Shown: positions 52,600 to 64,000 of the stretch, in pieces | How positions within the stretch are numbered: the stretch's first letter is position 1 | How the letters are laid out: the number at the start of each line of letters is the position of its first letter | Assembly: GCA_017590115.1 (NCBI GenBank) | Contig: JAGGNK010013558.1 | Coordinates: 19,954,823-20,018,822, forward strand | DNA length: 64,000 nt | Direction of reading: 5' to 3' | Source: Montifringilla adamsi | Lineage: Eukaryota > Chordata > Aves > Passeriformes > Passeridae | The notes under the pieces: generated by a model | Seen by the model: the letters and a program-made list of their open reading frames with translations, nothing else | Database searches by the model: none | What the model was told of the DNA's origin: nothing | Position numbers and translations under genes: made by a program

Positions 52600-52767
52600 A
52601 GCTCAGGGCCCCTCGGAAGGGGGTCCCAGCTCAGGGCCCCTCGGGAGGGGGTCCCAGCTCAGGGTCCCTCGGGAGGGGGTCCCAGCTCAGGGTCCCTCGG
52701 AAGGGGGTCCCAGCTCAGGGCCCCACGGAAGGGGGTCCCAGCTCAGGGCCCCACGGAAGGGGGTCCC
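52600..52767. repeat. 28-bp minisatellite, six units
   Basis: Exactly six 28-bp units of AGCTCAGGG(C/T)CCC(T/A)CGG plus (A/G)AGGGGGTCCC, differing at three positions. Confidence 0.97.
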
Positions 52768-54172
52768 AGCCGGCGGGATGCGGCCCGGGGCTGTTCGTGC
52801 ACGCCCCCCTCCCTGATCCCTCTTCTATCTCCCAGCCCTCCTCCTCTTCCCGCCGCCGCCCTCCCCCACTCCTTGCTTTGTTCCGCTGCCTCCGCACTAG
52901 TCCTCGCCTCATCCCCTTCCTTCTCCTCCTTCTCCCACCCCCATCCTCTTCCTCTCCGTCTCCTCCCTGCCGCCGCCCTCCGCTGCGGTCTGTCCTGCCC
53001 TCAGGGGCAGCGCTGCCCGGGCGGTCGGGGTCTCGGCCCAGACCTTCCCTGGCCCCTCAGGCCCGGGCAGGGTCCCCTCACGGGCCCCCTCGGAGCCCGG
53101 GCCGAGAGCCGCCGGTGCTGTGGCCAGCGCCAGCCCCGTGTGGCCCCGCGGACGGCAGGGAGCCGAGCAGGGACCCGCTCCCCCACATGTCTGCGGTGGG
53201 GCAGCCAAGCCCCTGTGCTTGGTGTTGCCCCCCTTCTCTGACTTTTCTCACGCTGGTTTTGACCTTCCCCACCATCCCAGCCCCTGCCCCATCCCGTGCC
53301 CCGCGCTGTGGCTGGTGTTTGAGGGCGTAGGGCAGTGCCATGGGGGGACACTGGGGTGGGCAGGAGCAGGCAGCTGCCTGCAGCACAGAGAGAGAGGCCG
53401 ATGTCCCCGGCCATGCTCAGTGTCCCTCTGGCCGACCTGCCTCAGGGATCATGCCCAGCACTGTGGGGTTTCCCTTCTCCACAGTGGAGGTTCCATCCCA
53501 CCGTCTCCTCGTGCTCTGGGGTTCTCCTGGGACTGTGACAGGATCTGGCTCAGAATTTATCCCTGTTTCATCTCCCCCGCAAGATTTCTTTGTTGTAGCT
53601 GCAGGAATAATTGTGTTTAGGAGAACACTCCTTCGGCAGGAGGAAGCGGCAGCCCTGGCTGTCCCCGCTGGGGAGGGTGCTGTGCTGGTGCTGGGAGCCC
53701 CAGGGCGAGTGTGCCAGCCACCAGGGCTGAGCCAGCGCAGCTCTGCCTGTGCCAGCCCCACTGCCAGGCAGGCTGGGTCCTGCTGGCTCTGGGCCCCCGT
53801 CCGTGCTCCCTGTGCTGCTCCTGCCCGAGCTCAGAGCCGCACTCAGCTGTGACCAGTTCCCAAACTGTTGGGCTCTTGTTCTCTGGAGTCACTCTGGGAG
53901 CCTGAGGGCATGCAAGCAGCCAAACTAATAGCCCATCCAGAGAGGCTGACAGTGGGCAGGGATCCCAGCTTCCCCCCTCCCCAGCCCTACAGTGGAAGCC
54001 CCTGGGGCCACTGTCCCCACATCCTGGGTGTGTGGTGCTGGGGACCCAGCTGGCATCCCTGGTGTCACTCTGGGTTCCCTGAGGAGGAGGTGACGGCTGG
54101 GCTGAGCCCCTGAGGCGCAGTGTCTGTGGTGGGGAGTGCCAGGGGCTCAGGCCGTGTCTCTCCTCCTCAGCC

Positions 54173-54184
54173 ATGACAGCGTAG
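54173..54184 (+). promoter_or_regulatory. Minimal uORF in ZNF710 leader
   Basis: ATG ACA GCG TAG begins 2 nt after the exon's acceptor and terminates 14 nt before the main start codon. It could modulate initiation at ZNF710 by reinitiation or leaky scanning. Confidence 0.5.
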
Positions 54185-54198
54185 GCCGGCGGCGAGAG

Positions 54199-57100
54199 AT
54201 GGATCGGTTCAGCGAGTGCGGGACGCAGACGGACGCCGTGGTGGTGCTGTCCCTGGCACAGGCTGCTGTCCTGGGCCTGGTGTCCGACAATGAGCTGCTC
54301 GGGGCCACCGTCACCCCTACTGGCTTCTTCCCGGGGCTGGCCGGGGAGCAGCTGGACAATGCCACCACGGAGCCGGGGGAGCCTGAGGGTGAGGAGCAGG
54401 CGCCTGGGGATGGGCAGGATGAGGACACCCTGGAAGCAGACTCCTCCCTGGAGAAGCACGCCCGGAGGAGGAAGAGGCCGCCCGTGAGGCTGATGCCCAA
54501 GGTCAAGAGTGAGAAGGCAGAGGTGGAGGCTGAGCCACCGTACAACGCGTCGGTCCCCGAGGACGAGGAGGGCGAGGGGCAGCACGGCCACGCGCCCCAG
54601 CCCCCAGAGCCCAGCCAGGAGGCGGCGGTGCAGAGCGGTGCCATGAAGATGATCGACCTGGGCACCTTCAGCAGGAAGCCCCCCCGGCGCCTGCGGCACC
54701 TGCGCCGGCACCGGGAGCTGGAGGGCACCGAGCGCCGGCGCAGGGGCAGCGACCTGGCCGGCGGCACCGGGGGGGCCCCACAAACCGTGGGCACCTTCGA
54801 GGCGGGTGCCCCGTCCCCCAGTGAGGCGGAGGCCCCTGCGCCGGCATCCCCCGAGCAGGTGAAGAGCGAGCAGGGCTGTGGCTGGCAGGAGCCGGGGGAG
54901 CTGGAGGCGGCCGGCGGCACCAGCGAGCACAGCAGGAAGGCGCAGCTGGACCGGCTGGACATCAACGTGCAGATCGATGACTCCTACCTGGTGGAGGCAG
55001 GGGACCGCCAGAAGCGCTGGCAGTGCCGCATGTGCGAGAAGTCCTACACCTCCAAGTACAACCTGGTGACCCACATCCTGGGCCACAACGGCATCAAGCC
55101 CCACTCCTGCCCGCACTGCAACAAGCTGTTCAAGCAGCCCAGCCACCTGCAGACCCACCTGCTGACCCACCAGGGCACACGGCCCCACAAGTGCGGGGTG
55201 TGCAGCAAAGCCTTCACTCAGACCAGCCACCTGAAGCGGCACATGCTGCTGCACACCGACATCAAGCCCTACAGCTGCCGCTTCTGCGGGCGCGGCTTCG
55301 CCTACCCCAGCGAGCTGAAGGCGCACGAGGTGAAGCACGAGAGCGGGCGCTGCCACGTGTGCGTGGAGTGCGGGCTGGACTTCTCCACGCTCACCCAGCT
55401 GAAGCGGCACCTGGCCACGCACCAGGGCCCCACGCTCTACCAGTGCCTGGAGTGCAGCAAGTCCTTCCACTACCGCAGCCAGCTGCAGAACCACATGCTG
55501 AAGCACCAGAACGTCCGGCCCTTTGTCTGCACCGAGTGTGGGATGGAGTTCAGCCAGATCCACCACCTCAAGCAGCACTCGCTCACGCACAAGGTAGGGG
55601 CTCAGGGTCCTCTGGGGTGCTGCCCTCATCGTGCCCAGAGGAGACGTGACAGCTCTGGGTGTGGGTGCTGGTGGAGAGGAGTGTCCCAGTGCCCGCAGTC
55701 TTGGGGGGAGGTGGGTGGTGCAGGTGGGCAATAGCACCTGTGGCTGGCATTAGCTGGGGTCACTGACATGCAGTGAGGGGGTCCCTGGGGGGTTCCCTTC
55801 CTTGGGGAGGGAGTTTCAGACCTGCTGCAGGGTAGCCTGGGGGCCCTGTCCGGGAGCTGTCAGAGCCCCTCTGGGCAGGCTGTGTGTGGGTGCTTGGCCT
55901 TTTCCTTGGGCTCATTAATGGGGAACAATTGGGCTGAACCCCAGAGCAGAGCTGGCACTCAGCTGCACTTACAGAGCCTGTCCAGCCCCCACCCACAGCC
56001 CCTGCACATTGCTGGGGTCTCAGATACACCCCATGATGTGCTCAGCACAAGGAGCCCATCCCTTACCCATGGGGTCCCCTCTCCATTCTTGGCCCCCCTC
56101 GTGTGCCCCCGGTGCCCAGGGTCTGCCCAAGCTCTCCCCCCGGCAGGGCGTGAAGGAGTTCAAGTGCGAGGTGTGCGGGCGGGAGTTCACCCTGCAGGCC
56201 AACATGAAGCGGCACATGCTGATCCACACCAGCGTCCGGCCCTACCAGTGCCACATCTGCTTCAAGACCTTTGTGCAGAAGCAGACGCTCAAGACCCACA
56301 TGATCGTGCACTCACCTGTGAAGCCCTTCAAGTGCAAGGTACCGGTGGGACTGGGGCTGGTGGAGCTGGGGGTGTGAGAGCACAGGTCCTGCTGTGCTGT
56401 GCCCAGAGGAATCTGGCCAGGCTGAGCCCTTGGGCATGGAAGCAGCTTTGTGATGCCTCCCCTGCTCGTCTGGGCATGCAATATCTGCTCCGAGCTGCGA
56501 TGGGAGCATTGCTGCTGCTGAACGACAACCAGTGCCTCTCTCTGACCAGCGCTGGATGTTCTGGGGCTCCCAGCAGCATCAGCACTGCATCCCCACACCG
56601 GGCGGGAGGAGGGAGGGAGCCCCACTGTTCTGGGCAGGAGCCAGGAGGGACTGCAGGAGGAGAGCAGCCCCGTTAGTCTTGGTGGGAGCCCCAGGGCACC
56701 CCGGGGCCAGATGTGTGCTGCAGAGCCTTTGCCAGCTCGGGGTGACCGTGGGCTCGCTGCCGGCAGGTCTGCGGGAAGTCCTTCAACCGCATGTACAACC
56801 TGCTGGGCCACATGCACCTGCACGCCGGCAGCAAGCCCTTCAAGTGCCCCTACTGCTCCAGCAAGTTCAACCTGAAGGGCAACCTCAGCCGGCACATGAA
56901 GGTCAAGCACGGGGTGATGGACATCAGCCTGGACAGCCAAGGTGGGTCCCCAGCACGGGCTGGGCATCGTGACTGCCCCGCAGCCCTGGGAGCTGGGCTG
57001 GGCCGGGCTGGGCTGGGCCGGGCTGGCTGTGGCAGGCTCACGTCTTCTCACCCAAAAGCTGCCCCCCCAGGCAGCCCAGACTGAGCAGGGCTGTGGCTCC

Positions 57101-57369
57101 CGGGCAGTTCTGGGCTCCAAACCCAGGGAGGGGGGAGCTGCTGGCCCCAGCCCTCCCCACAGGTCCTTCACTGCGTGTCCCTGTGCTGACTCCTAGATGC
57201 CATGATGGAGCTGGCTGGGGCTGATCACACCGAGCTGGACGGCCAGCAGGAGATGGATGACTTCGAGGAGGAGAACTCTTACGGCTACGGGGCTGTGGGC
57301 AACCCCCCAGACGAGCACACGCTGGCCGAGCAGGCCATGAAGGAGATGGCCTACTACAACATGTTGTAG
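54199..57369 (+). CDS. ZNF710: C2H2 zinc finger protein 710
   Basis: A nuclear DNA-binding protein, probably a transcriptional regulator. Coding exons are 54199-55593, 56147-56338, 56767-56941 and 57197-57369, in phase, giving 644 residues (human 664). The first coding exon follows an acceptor TCCTCCTCAG ending at 54170. The N terminus carries the family block GTQTDAVVVLSLAQAAVLGL. A variable acidic, Pro-rich region (residues about 50-240) follows, then the conserved QLDRLDINVQIDDSYLVEAG. Eleven C2H2 fingers start near residue 275: seven in the first exon, two wholly in the second, and two in the second/third-exon junction region. The linkers are mostly ordinary TGEKP-like variants. The tail ends EQAMKEMAYYNML. 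It converges on IDH2. No canonical AATAAA is visible between its stop and IDH2. Confidence 0.97.
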
Positions 57370-58704
57370 CCCAGGCTGGTGGGGCTGTGGGGGCTTGGTG
57401 GGGTTAAGAGGGGCTGAGGCACCCAGCCAGGCCCCCCAGAGCTGGAGGGATGGCTTCCACTGGGCTTGGGGAACACAGGCATGTCCAGAAGACTTTGCTG
57501 GACCTGCCTTGGCTCTGCTGCTGCCCCCCTGCTCCTGCCTGCACCCTGCACCTGGTGACTTGAAGCTGCAGGCAGGGGAGGCACGACCCAGCAGATCACT
57601 GAATGAGTAAGGATGGAAGGGGCTGCTGTGGAGCAAGATGATGAGCATCACTAATTATTCTACCTCCTGGGTCCCCCCTCTGTGCACAGGGGTTCCCCTG
57701 ACGGGCAGAAGCCCCTGCCCGCATGAGGAGGTGGGTTTGCATTTCCCACTCACCCCGGGCTCTCACCCCTGTGTCAGGCCCTGGGATGCAGAACAGAGTA
57801 TTTTCATAGAAGCTCAGGGTGCAGTCAGTGCCCACAGCTCTGGGTCTGGAGCTGCAGCCAGCGGTGGAGCCGGGGGAGGCAAACCCAGCCCAGCCCCAGC
57901 AAATGATGGTATTTTGAAAGTAATTTATTTTTTTCAGATGTGCCGCGTGGTTGGTTTTATCTTTTCACTGAGTTCAGTTCCCTTCAACCAATGTGCTTTG
58001 TAAACCCGTGTAAGCTGTGTGGTCTGTGTGGGGAGAGGGGGTTGTGAGGGGCTGAGCACCAGAGCGGGGTCCTGGGCAGAGGAACTGGCACCCCCTCCTT
58101 GCCCCCCAGCTGCTCTGGGCTGGAGGAAAAGGCTCTCGCTGGGGCAGCCTGTGAGGTGGGGGTTTGCCCCCTCCAGGCCCAGGGAGGTGGCAGGGGAGCA
58201 GCTGGGGCAGTGCTGAGTCTGGCACCACTCTTGGGGCTCTTCACTCTCTGCTGGGGGGCAGAGGACTCACAGCACCCACAGCCTCACCCAGGAGCACCCA
58301 GAGCTGGGTCAGGTCCTGGCAGGCATCAGGACCTGGGCACCAGCCAAGGCACAGGGTCTGGGACACCTGTGCTGACCCCACACACCCTACACTTCGTGTC
58401 AGTGGCTGAGCACCATCTACCCCATCCCCAAAAGCCCTGGGCTGGCTCTGGGTGTGGCTCCACTCAGTCCCCCACAAGGCAGTGTGCCTACTACCCCTGC
58501 CAGCCTTGGGGCACTTGGGGACATGGCCACAGCCTTGGCCAGCCCCGACCCTTCCTCAGCCTGGCAGGGCTGGGGACCCCCATAATGCCAAAATGCTGGA
58601 GTGCAGGGCCCCCCAGGCTGGCAAGGCTGAGCTGAGGGCTCTGGCTGCCCCCCGTGCCCGCAGCGTAAAGCTGTGCCAGGTGCTGTGCCATGGCTGGGGA
58701 GATA
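57370..58704. other. ZNF710 3' UTR and convergent intergenic region
   Basis: No coding exon. The AT-richer patch near 57910-58020 (GTAATTTATTTTTTTCAG, then CTTTGTAAACCCGTG followed by a GT-rich stretch) may be where ZNF710 transcripts end, but no AATAAA is present. Confidence 0.4.
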
Positions 58705-58710
58705 TTTAAT
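58705..58710 (-). other. Candidate polyadenylation signal for IDH2
   Basis: ATTAAA on the minus strand, about 215 nt after the IDH2 stop codon. This is the common one-base variant signal. Confidence 0.5.
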
Positions 58711-58924
58711 GGCACCAAACAGTTATGGGGTACATGAATCAGGGCAGGACAGACACACCCCCACACGCCCCCCACCCCTACAATCCCCTGCTACAAAGGC
58801 TTTAAAAACACTCCTAAGAAAACTTTAGAAAAATTATTCAACTGTTCCTGAGCTGTGCTGGGGAGTTGGGGGGGCACTGGGCCCCTCCCAGCCCCATCCA
58901 TCCCAGAGATGGGGAGGCTGTCTC

Positions 58925-62850
<3,926 letters not shown>

Positions 62851-63020
62851 GGCGTGGGCGGACACGACGGGGCGGACACCGGGGCGCGGCTCTCTCCGCC
62901 CCGGGGCGGGACAGAGCCCCGGCTCCCCTCGTGGGGCCTCCGGAGGGTCCCGCGGTGGGGCCGGGGCTGCGCTGCCCCCGCCGCAGTGCCAGAGCACAGG
63001 GTGGCCGCGGTCCGCAGCGC

Positions 63021-64000
63021 TCCCCCTTCCCACCGAAGGGATGTTGCATCCCTGGGTACGTCGGGTTAGGGATACGTGGCCAAACCCCACGTGGAATGGG
63101 GACCAAACCCGTCTGTAAAATGTCCTGTGGAATGGGGACCAGGCCCGATTTGGCCCAGGACCAAATCTAGCTGTAAAACCCTGCGTGAGATCTGGACCGC
63201 CCCCCATGGAATCTGACTCGGTTGCCAAACCCCACGGGGATCAGGGACCAAACGCCCCCAGAACCTGATCCAGTTTCAAATCTCCTCGTGGAACAGGGAA
63301 CAAAACCCCCTAGGACCAGACCTTGCTGCAAAACCCTGCCTGGGACCAGAAATGAAACGAAACTTGGGGATCAGACACCGGTTTAAAATCCTTTGTGGAA
63401 TTGCGAATGGCCCCACCCCCCGGGACCAAACCCGGGGTTTGCAAAACCCCTCGTGGAACCCGCGTCAGACATCCTCAGGATCAAAAACCCAGCCGTAAAA
63501 ACCCTCCTAGAACTGGGACCAAACCCAGCTGCAAAGTCCCGTGTGAAAGCGGGGGGGTACAGTGGGGCTGGGGGCATGCAGACACTACATGGAAGCCTGA
63601 CCCTACATGGAAGCCGGCGTCCCTGCTCACGGCTGGCGCGTGACTCGGCAGCTGGATCCAGCAGGACAAGGGCAACTGCCACTGTTCCACCGGGGACCTT
63701 CACCTCGCCTGGCCCCGCGTGGGCAGGAGGAGGAGGAGGACGAAGACGACAAAGGAGGAGGAGGATGACGACAACAAGGACAACTACGATGATGACAACG
63801 ACGACGGGGGTGATGCACACCAGGGGCACCCCAAGAAGGTGCATGGAGTGTGCCAGGGTTGCCAGGAGGCTGCTTGGGCCGGGAATTTGTTGTCCTGCTG
63901 TCCCAGCCAAGCCGATGGCTTTTTTTAGCCACATGGGACGGGCAGAGCCTGCTCCGGGAAGAAAAACAGTCCTGGAGCTGGCAGCCCCCGGCGGAGGGGC
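63021..64000. other. Region upstream of IDH2, no gene recognised
   Basis: Contains the upstream half of the degenerate array and a GAG/GAY trinucleotide-rich stretch (about 63725-63815) that translates as acidic or Val-rich low complexity. In human the next gene is SEMA4B on the plus strand, but no SEMA4B exon is visible before the window ends. Confidence 0.5.

Larger units (their letters stand above)
38917..54170 (+). other. Presumed first intron of ZNF710
   Basis: About 15 kb without a recognisable coding exon. It holds several CR1 fragments, many minisatellites (listed separately), a long purine-rich tract and a few AT-rich patches that could be conserved regulatory elements (about 39567-39615, 43230-43330, 44860-44925, 48605-48660 and 49270-49520). 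Confidence 0.5.

Noticed and set aside
53617..55737. A 706-codon open frame on the minus strand
   Set aside because: It is the antisense shadow of the first ZNF710 coding exon. The translation is Leu/Ala/Val-rich low complexity from the reverse complement of zinc-finger codons, without a domain.
63383..63934. Minus-strand frame with a Val/Ile/Leu run resembling a transmembrane helix
   Set aside because: The hydrophobic run is the reverse translation of a GAG/GAY trinucleotide-rich repeat (63725-63815). Flanks are repeat-derived and there are no splice or promoter features.

Overview
This is a GC-rich, gene-dense stretch of a vertebrate nuclear genome, almost certainly a bird. Short multi-exon genes with GT-AG introns, LINE fragments of the CR1 type (3' ends with ATTCTATG/ATTCCATG-like octamer tails), many GC-rich minisatellites and compact intergenic spacing all fit an avian small chromosome. 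The gene content matches human 15q25.1 plus 15q26.1, which I take to be the chicken chromosome 10 equivalent. I see no prokaryotic or phage features and no CRISPR array, and I recognised no tRNA or rRNA gene.

Layout from left to right: ANKRD34C (+, coding 5335-6864, a single coding exon); TMED3 (+, three exons, 8448-10160, with a 244-bp N gap just upstream); a GnRH receptor (-, three recognised exons, 13538-11944); a MESP-family bHLH gene (-, two exons, 16809-15366); a decayed, inverted partial MESP copy (+, about 19734-20165) at the position of mammalian MESP2; ANPEP (-, 20 exons, 27109-21599); AP3S2 (-, 6 exons, 36375-31151); ZNF710 (+, probable non-coding first exon near 38.9 kb, coding exons 54199-57369); IDH2 (-, 11 exons, 62850-58925). 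The coding exons of TMED3, MESP, ANPEP, AP3S2, ZNF710 and IDH2 were joined by checking splice sites and phase by hand. They give 212, 353, 963, 193, 644 and 444 residues, close to the usual family lengths. TMED3/GNRHR and ZNF710/IDH2 are convergent pairs.

These genes do not form one pathway. They are a conserved syntenic block: secretory cargo receptor (TMED3), AP-3 sorting adaptor subunit (AP3S2), ectopeptidase (ANPEP), mitochondrial NADP isocitrate dehydrogenase (IDH2), hypothalamic hormone receptor (GNRHR), somitogenesis/cardiac bHLH factor (MESP) and a C2H2 regulator (ZNF710).

The most interesting signals are: (1) the inverted MESP relic, which has an apparently identical tract of about 280 bp flanked by diverged, deleted sequence (a gene-conversion signature), a lost helix 1 and start codon, yet a TATA-like box and a T-box-like site at nearly the same spacing as the intact gene; (2) a 22-bp minisatellite in IDH2 intron 4 that copies the exon 4 splice donor; (3) five 40-bp units, each carrying a CCAAT box or near-CCAAT, upstream of AP3S2; (4) a GnRH receptor first exon with no in-frame ATG; (5) no ARPIN between AP3S2 and ZNF710.
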